Assembly (NCBI GenBank): GCA_039704465.1
Contig: JASFAU010000008.1
Span: 992,001 to 1,056,000, forward strand
DNA length: 64,000 nt
Origin: Plasmodiophora brassicae
Taxonomy: Eukaryota > Endomyxa > Phytomyxea > Plasmodiophorida > Plasmodiophoridae
Reading direction: 5' to 3'
Shown: one piece after another, positions 41,512 to 51,324 of the stretch
How positions within the stretch are numbered: position 1 is the stretch's first letter
Layout: each line of letters opens with the position of its first letter
The notes under the pieces: model-generated
What the model was told of the DNA's origin: nothing
The model's input: only the letters and a program-made list of their open reading frames with translations
Database searches by the model: none
Translations under genes and position numbers: made by a program

Positions 41512-43614
41512 ATGGACGACGATCTCGATATCGGGCCGGGGCCCGTTGCCGACCAGTCCGCGCAGGGCCTATCGCGTTCGTCGTACGGGTACCGTGGCGC
41601 GTCGTACGGGCGGCTGACTCGTCGGGCACAGGGCTACTGCGGAAGTACGCGCCGACGCCGTTCCTGATCTACAGGCAGCGGCAGCTGCCCGGGTTGCAGA
41701 AGCAGCAGCCGCAGGCCAAGGTCGCCGACCTCGTCAAGGTTCTGCAGGCGCAGTGGAAGGACGTTGACGCGGAATCGGCAGAGCACGAGGAATGCGTCGC
41801 CATCAGCGACCTGATTCGCAAACAGCTCCGCGACACGTTGGTCCATTTCCATGGTCGGGCCTCGCCTCGCCTCATGGCGGTCCCGCATCGCAGCGCTGAA
41901 GCAGACCCATGTCGACAGATATGCGCACGTGGCTGTCTGCCCGGCAGGACATGAAACAGTCGATGGTGGCCGTGGGCGTGCGCCCGCCGAAATTCAGTCG
42001 GCACCTGTCGGCGTTCGGTGCGGGCGACTGCGCCCAGGCCAAGAACTTCCAGGCGGCCTGGTCGCATTACTCGTCGGACCATTGCAGCGACCTGGTGCCG
42101 TCGTTCGCCCGACAAACGATCGGTACGCCTACGTTGGGCTTGCGCACCGGGCGCCGCATAATCCTCAATGGCGTTCGCACAGACCTGTTCGTCCTGTACC
42201 GGTCCGTGGTATCGCTGGGTGGGTTCGAGCACGTCTGCGAGCGCCAGCTCTGGGATACGGTCGTGGCGCGCCAGGCGCTGGAATGCGCGGCGACCCCGAC
42301 GGACCGTGCCGCCTCCGTCATCCTGCAAGTCTGCTACTTCCGTCTGCTGCTCCAGTTCGAGCTGGACTATCAGGTGGCGCACCCGGAGCCGGCTGCCCCG
42401 CCCGGGGTGGTCCCGTCCCCGCCCTCGTCGGTGACGGATCTGCCCAGTGCCGCGTTCGGGCCGTCCGTGTTCACCAATAACTACTACAAGGCGACGGGCA
42501 TGACCGCCATCTTGTTCTCGTTGCGGTCGAGGCGCTGCCCGGATGTGCTGTGGGCGCTCAACCACCTGCTGCTGATATCGTTCAACCAGAACCGCCTGGT
42601 CCAGTTCAACGAGACGCCGCAGCTGCTGGAGATTCTCGTGGCGCTGATCGAGCGGCAACTGCTGGTCGTCGACCTGTCCCGGCTGTACCCGCGCAACGTC
42701 CTGCCGAACCTGAGCCAGTTCGCCAAGCAGGCGCAGCACGTCGACCATGAGATCGAGTTCCCCGACGTCATCCCCGTGCTCCTGGCCGTGCTTCGCAACC
42801 TCTCGTTCGTTGCCAGCAATCAGCCGCGCATCGCCCTGCATCACTCGTGTGCGAATGACCTCCTGGAGCTCGCCTTTGAACGTTAGGTGGACCTCGCCCG
42901 TGCCCGGTTCGCTGTCTGACGTTGCCGCCTAGACGATCACGCGTGTGACATCCTGTTGCACGTCAGCCCGTATCTGGACCTGACAAAGGTAGGTCGGCCG
43001 CGAGATCGGGGCAACCGGCGTCTGCTGATGCCCCGCTTCAGGTCAACTTCTCGACGCTGTCCAGGTGGCTGCACCGGACGCTGATCCAGGTCGACAATGA
43101 GGCCGGCGTCATCCGCGCCCTTCACCTGTTGGGCATGCTGACCGTGCATCAGCCGAACGCGACGGTGCTGGCGTCACAGATGCACCACGAGGTGATCAAC
43201 CTCGTCGTGTCGCTCCTGCAGTATCCCGGGCACGACGACGTTGTCCTCGCGGCACTGGAGACGATCTCGCGGCTGACTGCGACCTGTGGCCCCGCTTTCA
43301 ATGTGCGCATCGTCCAGAACAACGACATGGTCGAGCGTCTCATTGCGCTGCTGCTCGAACCCGCCCGAGGTACGCTTGGTGTCGGCGCTGCGCTGTTGTT
43401 GCTCATGGGGGTGGCATTGTCGTCAGAGTCGAAAGTGGTCGATGCCGTCATGCGGCGAACGGCGGCGTCGGTACTGGCGGACCTGTATGGCCCAGAAGAC
43501 AACCGGGTTCGGTTCAGGCCGTTCCTCGGGTCCATCTTTGCTGCTGTTCGCGACAATTACGAATCGGCCTGCTTCCTCGCGCCGATTCTTCGTGCGAGCG
43601 CCGCCGCGCGCTGA
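41512..43614 (+). CDS. HMG box-ARID-armadillo protein, ARID2/RSC9-like chromatin remodeller subunit
   Basis: Five exons: 41512-41575, 41632-41853, 41919-42881, 42933-42988, 43042-43614; introns 51-65 nt. Product 625 residues. An HMG-box-like module lies at about 22-90 (APTPFLIYRQRQLPGLQ, LQAQWKDVD). The ARID domain is at about 150-240 (RTDLFVLYRSVVSLGGFEHV, CERQLWDTVV, YFRLLLQFE). The rest is armadillo-like helices, with VLRNLSFVASN matching the ARID2 ILRNLSFEEGN box and a LHLLGMLTVHQ helix. ARID2/RSC9 proteins belong to PBAF/RSC SWI/SNF complexes. An HMG box on the same chain is not usual in ARID2; plant ARID-HMG proteins have the two domains without the armadillo part. Confidence 0.78.
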
Positions 43615-43700
43615 TATGTACATTGTATAAATATATACGAACGGCAGGGCGACGTGTCGACAGTCACCACGATGGAATCATCTCGTCGCGCTTCCTTCCT

Positions 43701-44549
43701 TTAGTTAACCGGAACGTGTGCCTGTGTGGAATCGGACGGAGGCTGTGCTGGCTTATGCATCGCTGTCCTGATCATTCCCTAACCCGGTGTGTCAGCAGGG
43801 GGCGTACATGCCGCGCCCGGGCGCAAGTGAGAGCCTACCTTGATGGCAGGAGAAAACGCGATCAGGGCCCGCAGATGATGCTCGACGTCGATCTGACACG
43901 TGTGCGGTTCAGGTCATCAGAAAACGCATGCTCTGGGCGCGACGTCCACCTTGTTCAGCAGCAGCACATGCGTCAGATGCTGACTGGCTTGCATGCCGGA
44001 TGAGAAGTCGTCAATCGTCGTCCATTCGGTTGAGCGGTCGGGGGCGGGGTCGACCTCCTCGGAGAACCGGGGTGGCCTGGAAAACGAGAACACGATCCGG
44101 GCCTGGGTCTTCGTCCTACATGGGACAGCACTGGCAGCAAAGACGCCCAGGGTGTGCCCTGCCATTACGAGCATCTTACGTCGCCGACAGTTCAATGGCT
44201 GTGATTGTATCGAACGGCATGCCGATACGTTGGGCGACGCCGCCGCTCAGCACGATCCAGAATACGGTTTGCGTCTGGTGAAACACGGTTGGGCCGATAC
44301 CGACGGGGACGCATTGCAGGGGGGGTGGCATCATACGTCGAAATCGAACTGGCCGGTGACGTGGCCTTTGAACTGGGCCGTGCACTGCCACTCGCCGATC
44401 CTAGGCGGACACACACGTTCGCTCAGCGATGAACCAAGAAGAAGCACACGTGGGGCGTGCGCCGCGCGTACTGTATGCTCGTCAGCGTGAACGGCGATCG
44501 CCGATCCTGCGCGCGCGGGCACCGTATATGTCAGATCGCAGAACCGCAT
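43701..44549 (-). CDS. Orphan 201-residue beta-rich protein, weak similarity to an RdRP/PH-like N-terminal domain
   Basis: Five exons: 44337-44549, 44180-44274, 43950-44115, 43839-43892, 43701-43778; introns about 57-64 nt, phases matched. Key stretch: PFDTITAIELS, then ARIVFSFSRPPRFSEE, TEWTTIDDFSSG and QASQHLTHVLLL. The order hydrophobic-PPRF-W-DF-x3-x-QAS-His recalls the beta domain found before the catalytic part of some eukaryotic RNA-dependent RNA polymerases, but no catalytic DxDGD region follows. The ATG at 44549 overlaps the end of the homeodomain gene on the same strand by 19 bp, so the start may be wrong. Function unknown. Confidence 0.45.
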
Positions 44550-44871
44550 ACGAAGGCGCGCACGTGTGTTACGAATTCCTCAGCGGCGTGCCTGGCAGAC
44601 TGCGCCTGCAGCATCCCTACGAGCAGGACGCGTCAGGGCGGATGGCGCGCAAGCGCACCCCCGGGCTCGGGTACGTACGTCGTTGGATGAACCAGTTGTG
44701 GACGGCGTCCCTGGACTCGCCGATCTGGCTGGCGATGGCCTGCACGGCGGCGGGCGCCGGGTTCGGGTCCCGGGCGAAGTTCATCTCCAGGTAGGCGCGG
44801 ATCTTCTGCGCCCGTATCGCCGCCGCCTGCTGCTGCTGCTGCTGCTCGGGCGTCATTGCCGTCGCCGACAT
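44531..44871 (-). CDS. Small homeodomain-like protein
   Basis: Two exons, 44679-44871 and 44531-44616, with a 62-nt intron (GTACGT...CTGACG...TCGTAG). Product 92 residues. After a short poly-Gln run, helix 1 is IRAYLEMNFARDPNPAP, helix 2 VQAIASQIG, and the recognition helix is VHNWFIQRR; the last Arg is created by the splice. The W-F-x-x-R-R core with the spacing of a homeobox supports DNA binding. The N-terminal arm is short and helix 1 lacks the usual extended basic arm. The nearest type (KN/TALE or typical) cannot be decided. Confidence 0.65.
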
Positions 44872-45061
44872 GTTCCCTCCCCGGGCGGCGTCGTCTGGCG
44901 CGGCGCCTGTCGCAGAACTCCGCCGGAGGCGCCGCTCTCGTCGCTCGCTGTCGTCGGTCTGTCAGCGCCCGACGACTCCGCAAAGGGTACCCGTGCACTG
45001 CCATTCGGGCAACTAACAACTACGTTGCAGGCAGGTCGGCGGGGCACGCGCTGGCCTGATC

Positions 45062-46293
45062 ATGGCGGTGCTGAGGGCGGTGGCCGCGGGGGCACCGCGC
45101 CGCTGGCTGCGTCTGCGGCCGCCCAGCCCGACCGGCGTCCGCATCCTGTCGTACAACGTGCTGTCGCCCTACATCATGGAGTGGCATCGGCGCCTGTATG
45201 TGGAGACACCGACGAGGTACCGCCGGTGGCAGACCAGGCTGCCCCTGGTCGTTCGCGACATTGCTGGTGCGTTGCAGCGGCCCGCGAACGTGTGTAAGGG
45301 GAACGCATGCTGACCTGTGCGCCCCGCCTGTAGACCAGTCTCCCGACGTCGTGTGCTTGCAGGAAGTCGACTACCGCTCCATGGCGAACGATCTGGGACC
45401 GGCGCTCGTTCGCCAGGGATACCAAGGTCGTCCTTCGTGTATACTGTTGATGTCGGTGGCAGGACGCTGACGGGCCCCGGGTACGTAGGCCGTTATGCAC
45501 GCAGGACGAGCCCGCACAGCTGCGACGGGGTCGCGATCTTCTTCCGGGCGCCCATGTTCCAGGAGGAAACCCGCACGCAGCGCATCGCGTTGGACGTCGC
45601 CGACGGCGTCGATAACGTTGCCCTTGCCGTTGAGCTTCGCCAGCAGAGGACGGGCACGCGGTTCACGGTCGCCACAACCCACCTGCTGTTCGACCCGGCG
45701 CGGTCGGACGTGCGAATGGCCCAGCTGAGGGCCCTGCTCGATCGGTTGCCCGATGCGCACCCGATCGTCCTCACTGGCGACTTCAACAGCGACCCGGTGT
45801 CCCCTGCGATCCGCTACCTGACCGAGGGTACGGCCAGTTTGTGCCCAGGGAGCAGCAGGATCCGCGTCCGTCATTGACTGACGTGCCCTGTGTGCTCTTG
45901 AATTGCAGGCGGTCATCGACTGCGGTTCCGGTCGCTGTACGACGATCATTGCAACCGGTACTCGTCGTATGTCGCCGGGTCCTGGCGTCTAGTTGATTAC
46001 ATCGTGTACGGCGGCGGCGGCGGCGGCGGCGGCGGCGCAGGCCACGTATGTCTAGCGGCGTGCACGCATCGTCGAACGCTCCCTACGTCGTCCCTGACCG
46101 GTGTCCCCCGTACCCTGCGCAGGTGGACGTACAACCATCGGCGCTGTTGCAATTGCCGATGGTGCTGGGGGACCCACGCGACGCTCGGCCGTTGCATCCG
46201 GGCCCGATGCACGGCAGCGATCACTTCCCGCTGGCTGGCGATTTCCAGTTCCAGCCGGTTGCCGGCGGCGCACCGCTGCGATCATCTGCATAG
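45062..46293 (+). CDS. CCR4/nocturnin/ANGEL-type EEP nuclease
   Basis: Five exons: 45062-45293, 45334-45426, 45489-45827, 45909-46045, 46123-46293; introns 40, 62, 81 and 77 nt. Product 323 residues. Motifs: ILSYNVLSPYI (Asn), DVVCLQEVDY (Glu), SCDGVAIFFR, ATTHLLF, VLTGDFNSDP (Asp, Asn), LVDYIVYG and GSDHFPLAGDF (Asp, His). All EEP catalytic residues are present. The basic, Arg-rich N-terminus without acidic residues may direct it to mitochondria. The family includes mRNA deadenylases, nocturnin NADP(H) phosphatase and 2'-5' phosphodiesterase, so the substrate is open. A run of nine or ten glycines sits at the end of exon 4; the 40-nt first intron is the shortest here. Confidence 0.8.
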
Positions 46294-46385
46294 GAGGTAC
46301 GCCACCCTGCCTGCAGCGTCATAAAAACCGGGTACATCCTCGCCAGACGTCGTCATTGCTGCAGTACATGCAGATTGGTTTGCTG

Positions 46386-47648
46386 CTAGGGGGTCGTCGC
46401 CGTCAGGCATGGCGCCCGTGCCAGGAACATGGCCAGCTCGCGCATGGACGGCTCCGTCGAGTTCGTCTGCAGGCACTGATCGACGGCCGTTTGCAAGGTG
46501 ACCGGGAACGGTATGCCGTTGCCTTTATGCCGGTCCTGGACGGCGTACGCGTTGCGATGCCAGTCGAGCGCCATGGCGCCCGATAGTTCGCTGAACGACG
46601 ACGCTGGCGTCAGGACTCGTGCATCGGCGCGTTGCAGGAGGAGCAGCTCGGCTAGGGCGGCCTGGCACCCTTCGACATTGTCCGAGATCTGGAATTCGCC
46701 CAGCGTCGCGAACATGGCGCGGTCGATGCGCCCCGATTGCAACCTGACAACGCGTTGTCGCGTCTCGGCCGTGTCAGCGGCGAGGAAGTATCGCCGGGGG
46801 CGCTGATCGTCGACCGGGGCCGCAAGCTGGCCGGCGCAGGTCAGGTACCGGCGCAGGTCGTCGTCGGTCATGCGCGACGTGAAGTCGCCGCCGCCTCGAA
46901 CGTGCAGCGCCACGACAAAGTGCTGATCGAAACGGTGCTGCGCCTCGAACTGCTGGACGCGTTCGAGGACGGCGTCGCTGGGCGGGAAGAAGTAGGAGAA
47001 CAGGCGGCGGAACGACCCCTCGAACGGGCCGATCCGATCCAGGAAGCGTTGCCTCAGGCGCGGATTGGCGCCGATCGACTGGACGATGTAGCACGCGCCG
47101 CTGACCGTCAGGATCGTCTCCGGGTAGTCGTTGATATCGTCGCAGATCAGCGACGGGCTGCCGCAGTCGCTGGCGATCTCCCGCGACGTCCCTGACAGGG
47201 ATCGTCCCCGGGCCTCAAACTGGATCGGCCCCTGAAACAGCGCCGACAGGGGCGCGTAGTACCCTTCCTGGAAGTGCACGAGCATCGCCCGATCGGTGAG
47301 GATGGCGACGACCAGGCCGGCGATCATGGCCCGGATTCGATTGCACAGCTGGCCGGACGGGCGCACCTCCACGTACCGCCCGGGCAGGTCGCCCGCCCCG
47401 ATCCGCTCATGCACGGCGACATATTCATCAAAGTACGCCGGGAACGCGGGCGACGCTTGCGCTGCGGTCGGCGACGGCGTTGCGGCGGACCGCTGCCCAG
47501 CAGGTGGACGCCCGTATAGCACGACGTCGGCGGGCGTCGGTAGGCGCCTAGACAGGAGCGCGACGGTGAACACGACCAAGCAGATGCCCGTGCTGAGGAC
47601 GGCGGCGGCGGCCGGCTGCACGTGGCGCAGGCGGCGAGCCGGCAACAT
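46386..47648 (-). CDS. Type II membrane fucosyltransferase-like glycosyltransferase
   Basis: Single exon, 420 residues from ATG 47648 (open to 47696 only via GTG). A basic N-terminus precedes one membrane anchor (AVLSTGICLVVFTVALL). The luminal part contains GQLCNRIRAMIAGLVVAIL, the G-x-G/L-x-N-R-x3 nucleotide-sugar loop seen in plant xyloglucan FUT and NodZ-like enzymes. VALHVRGGGDFTSRM (H-x-R-G-G-D motif I) and LTPASSFSELSGAMA (the late S-x-F-S motif) follow. This order points to the GDP-fucose GT37/GT23-like fold acting in the Golgi. The acceptor is unknown. Confidence 0.72.
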   Translation of the reverse strand: MLPARRLRHVQPAAAAVLSTGICLVVFTVALLSRRLPTPADVVLYGRPPAGQRSAATPSPTAAQASPAFPAYFDEYVAVHERIGAGDLPGRYVEVRPSGQLCNRIRAMIAGLVVAILTDRAMLVHFQEGYYAPLSALFQGPIQFEARGRSLSGTSREIASDCGSPSLICDDINDYPETILTVSGACYIVQSIGANPRLRQRFLDRIGPFEGSFRRLFSYFFPPSDAVLERVQQFEAQHRFDQHFVVALHVRGGGDFTSRMTDDDLRRYLTCAGQLAAPVDDQRPRRYFLAADTAETRQRVVRLQSGRIDRAMFATLGEFQISDNVEGCQAALAELLLLQRADARVLTPASSFSELSGAMALDWHRNAYAVQDRHKGNGIPFPVTLQTAVDQCLQTNSTEPSMRELAMFLARAPCLTATTP

Positions 47649-47907
47649 TGTCGGGGTGAGGGCGTCGGGCCCAGCCAGTGCAGGTGGCGGCAACACGGAA
47701 TGATGGCTTCGGGTCAGTCGCGGTCCGCCGCTTTTGGGGCCGGCTCAGGTCAGTCTCACGGCTGTCTTTTGGGCGGTCGCCGATCGGGGCTACCGGACGC
47801 CGGACGGGGTCGCCACTCGCGGACAGCAGCACCAGCAGCAGCAGCAGAAGTGCGGTGCGCGGCGACAGTGACACGCGCAGAACTGCCGGACGACAACCGT
47901 GGCGACG

Positions 47908-49262
47908 ATGGCGGGTGGTGGTGGTGGTGCCGGTGCCGGGATACATGCCGGGTACGCTGCCGGCCCCGTGTTCCGTGCCTGGCAGCAGCCGTTCGTCGAT
48001 GTGCGCCCCGAGGACCTGGTCATGTAGGCGACGGGGACATGCGCGGCATGGGCGAAAACGCGCATGAAAGTCTGACACGTTGCGCCGCCCCAGGCCCGTC
48101 TTCGTGACGGATGCGGACCCGCGGGCGTGCCAGGCCGTCGAGTCGCTCCCGGGCGTCAACCGCTACGGGGTGGACGCCCTGATCGATGCGCTGCATCCGC
48201 TGGTTGACATTGGTGAGTCCGGCTGTGCATCGCCGGCAACGGGGGATCCCTTGTGTAGTTGTGTACCAACGCGACTGTGCCCTCGTCAGGCCTGCGCTCC
48301 GTCATCGTGTTCGGGGTCGTCTCGTCCAGCCAGCACAAGGATGCGTTCGCGTCGGCAGCGACCGACCCGAAAGGCCCGGCTGCTGTCGCGATTCGTCAGC
48401 TGAAACGTGCGTTCCCCGACCTGGTCGTCATCGCCGATGTCTGCATGTAACGTTCGGGGGGCGTGCTGTATCGGGCGCGTGTGCACCCCCGTCTGAGGCC
48501 CGTGCGCCACGTGCAGGTGCCCATACGCCGACCACGGGCACTGCGGCGTCATCGACGCGGACGGGCGGGTCGACGTCGAATCCAGCGTGGCGCGCCTGGC
48601 CCAGATTGCCCTGTTCTACGCGCAATGCGGCGCCGATGTCGTCGCCCCGTCCGACATGATGGACGGGCGCGTCCATGCCATCAAGGACGCCTTGCGACGG
48701 TACGAACGCGTGTTGCCTCTCAAGCGGGGGGGCCGCTGCTGACTGGTGTCGCGGTTCAGTGATGGGTTCGGGTCTCGCGTCCCGGTCCTGTCGTACAGCG
48801 CCAAGTTCGCGTCCTGCTTCTATGGGCCGTTCCGCGATGCGGCCAAGTCGGCGCCCAGCAAAGGTATATCTGTGTCGGCCGCGTGCCCTGCTGCATGTAA
48901 AAGGTCATCTTGGCGCAGGCGACCGATCCGGATACCAATTGCCGCCTGGCAGCACTGGCCTGGCGCTTCGGGCGGTGGCGCGCGACATTGCCGAAGGCGC
49001 CGATTTCGTCATGGTCAAACCCGCTGGCCCGTACCTGGACGTGATCAGCGCTGTCCGACAGCGCTGCGAGGTGCCCGTCTTCGCCTACCAGGTGTCCGGC
49101 GAGTACGCCATGCTGCGCCACGCCGCCAGCGCCGGCGCCGTCGACCTGCGCCAGGCCGCTCTCGAATCGCTGATCGCCCTGAAACGGGCCGGCGCCACCG
49201 TCATCATCACGTACTTCACGCCGGATATCCTGTCCTGGCTGCGCGATGCCCGGGTGGCGTAA
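47908..49262 (+). CDS. ALAD: Delta-aminolevulinic acid dehydratase (porphobilinogen synthase)
   Basis: Six exons: 47908-48023, 48094-48212, 48290-48446, 48517-48711, 48760-48863, 48919-49262; introns 48-77 nt. Product 344 residues. After a Gly-rich start comes [20 protein letters not shown], then PVFVTDAD and [13 protein letters not shown]. The zinc-type cysteines are in [14 protein letters not shown]. The Schiff-base lysines are in [16 protein letters not shown] and [14 protein letters not shown]. It ends [14 protein letters not shown]. It condenses two ALA to porphobilinogen in haem synthesis. The three-Cys site marks the zinc-dependent rather than plastid magnesium form, and no plastid targeting region is seen. 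The donor of exon 4 (GT/GTTGCC) is weak. Confidence 0.95.
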
Positions 49263-49457
49263 CCACCGGAATACAGGTTCGACCCTACCTACATACCTTC
49301 GTAGTCGGGACTCGCACCTGCCCAGTGCCGGGGGCGGAACAATTGGGAGAGGTTGTCGTCGTGACTGCTGCCGAATTCCGAATTCGTCAATAAACGAGTC
49401 GGCAGCAGCAAAGCAGGTCTCACGGGGGCCCCGTTGCGGCATTGACGGTCTGCGCCA

Positions 49458-50551
49458 ATGGACGAGGGCTCGTACTGGTCCCGTGTGTGTCGCCTGTTCC
49501 GCTTGCTGGATCCCAGGCTGTGCCTGCTGACCGACGCCGATATCAGGCGGGCGCAGGCGCGCAGGCGGCGAACACAGGACGACCAGGTCGTTGTCGAGGC
49601 CGTCGTGCACCCGGATACGGGCCTGCCCATCCGGCGGCCGTTCTCCATGCCCTTCATCGTGCCGTGCAATATGACGATCGACGCGCTGATGCTGGTCGCC
49701 GCCCGACATGGCGTGTATGCAAGCATGGCCGCCCAGCTAATCAATCAGACGTACGAGCGCATTGGCGACGGGCCGGGAGGCGAATCCCCCTGACGGCGTG
49801 CCAGGTATAACGCCGCTCATTACTACGAGAACAGGAACGCGACGAACGCCGGCGAGCGCACCCGGGAGACCGTGGAAGGGTTCCTGGGTGCCATTGCCGG
49901 CGTTCGTCGCGTTCCTGTTCTCGCTCTGCACCGCCTCCCGCCGCATCCGCTCTACTCGTCGTTCATCCCATTCGCGGCTGTCGCTGCAGGTGCGGCATCG
50001 ATATGGGGAGCGTGCGCTCCTCCCGGGTCACGTCCTCCCCCCCTACAATCCCTGACGCAACGTGTCGTCTGTCTGTAGCCGATGTCATCAACCTGGGCAC
50101 CGTCCGCCGCCGTGAGTACCTGTCTGGGATCCAGGTCCGCGATCGCGACGGCCGTGTGCTGGGCCTGTCCCGAATTGCGGGTGCGGCCGCTGTCGCGTCC
50201 TGTATTGCGGGCCGGGTCCTCGTCCTGGTACCCATTCTGGGTTTACCTCCTGTCGCCATGCATGCCCTGGACCGAAATGAGTGGTTCAAGCGGCACCCGC
50301 GCTGGCGCATTCCCGTGCTGGTTGGTCGGTGAACCCCCGTTCCTGGATGGGTGCGACCTGGCCGTCGCTGACCCCTGTACCGATCCACAGGCATGGTTGG
50401 CGTTGCCATTCAGGTGTCGGTGCCGCTCGTGTTCGCCCTGTTCCAGCAGAAGGCCAGCATCGACGTCGGGTACCTGGAGGGCGAATTCTCGGGCAGATGC
50501 CACGCCGATGGCAGCCCTGTCGACAGGGTGCACTACAACAAGGGCATCTGA
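49458..50551 (+). CDS. Sideroflexin (mitochondrial amino-acid carrier family)
   Basis: Four exons: 49458-49750, 49805-49989, 50079-50324, 50391-50551; introns 54, 89 and 66 nt. Product 294 residues. Family signatures in order: LLDPRLCLLTDADI, VVHPDTGLPIRRPFSMPFIV with PCNMTIDAL, INQTYNAAHYYENRNAT (created by splicing, matching QSYNA..NY..RN), FIPFAAVAAADVINLGTVRR, GLSRIAGAAAV, and the end VDRVHYNKGI (family VxYNKGL). Sideroflexins transport serine and related amino acids across the inner mitochondrial membrane. The stretch between the first and third membrane segments (GVRRVPVLALHRLPP) is less hydrophobic than usual. Confidence 0.92.
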
Positions 50552-50568
50552 TTCCGGGCGCGGTGCGT

Positions 50569-50748
50569 CTATTCAGGACGGCGCTCAGTCGTCGCAGACG
50601 GTGACCGGGTCGTGCCTGCACCAACGTGGACGGCGTGTACGTCGTAGCGCGCTGCGCGCAGGCGCATGACAAAGGCGGCACCTGCGAGTACGTCGCCGGC
50701 CACGACGGCAGTGCTGGCCAGGAGCATGTAGACGAGCGTGTAGGACAT
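50569..50748 (-). CDS. Small single-pass membrane protein (3' part of a spliced gene?)
   Basis: 59 residues from ATG 50748. The first 28 form one transmembrane helix (YTLVYMLLASTAVVAGDVLA type), followed by a basic, Ser/Thr-rich tail. The frame is open upstream to about 50800 (ELEEKANPKLSQPP), next to possible acceptors, so earlier exons may lie within 50807-51028. That stretch has a minus-strand ORF with GSAFSSSGYDAAVDN but no resolvable junction. It is convergent with the sideroflexin, 17 bp apart. Confidence 0.4.
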   Translation of the reverse strand: MSYTLVYMLLASTAVVAGDVLAGAAFVMRLRAARYDVHAVHVGAGTTRSPSATTERRPE

Positions 50749-51324
50749 GGGCGGCTGGCTGAGCTTCGGATTCGCCTTCTCCTCCAGCTCTGGACCTGAA
50801 GGTCATCTAGGAGGACACGGAGCGGTGCCTGTAAAGTGTACGCGGGCTGACGACGGGGCAGCTGTCAGACATGAAGACGTGTGGAGCATTGGCGGCATGA
50901 TCAAGCATGCAGTTGTCGACGGCAGCGTCATAGCCGGAGCTGCTGAACGCCGACCCCACCGTCACTGTCGTCAAATGTGTGCATGTGGGCGTGTGTCGGG
51001 TGTGAGTGTGGGTATCTGTAGTACCCACATAGTTCTACTGCCCACGTGCTGGGTACGCGGGCGCGGGCTGTACCTGCGGTCAGCGCTGCGCGGCAAAACT
51101 GCGCCCCGGGGCGGCTCCTTTTGGGTGGACGACGACCGTCGGATCAGGTCGGGGTAGCCGGATCCCCAGGCAGGCAGGCAGGCTGGCTCCGTCGACGCAA
51201 ATCCGGCCGCATCGATCAGGGGCCTGCGACCGCGTCACCCGCGCCGGCGTCGTTCAGCGTTCCGGGGGGTTGCCACGCACCTGTGCGACAACAGGCGTGG
51301 CCGGCGACGCGGTCGTGTTCGGCC
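50749..51324. other. Spacer upstream of sestrin
   Basis: Possible 5' exons of the small membrane-protein gene on minus; otherwise GT-rich sequence (GTGTGTCGGGTGTGAGTGTGG) near 50990 and a TGCCCACG tract. No independent gene seen. Confidence 0.35.
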
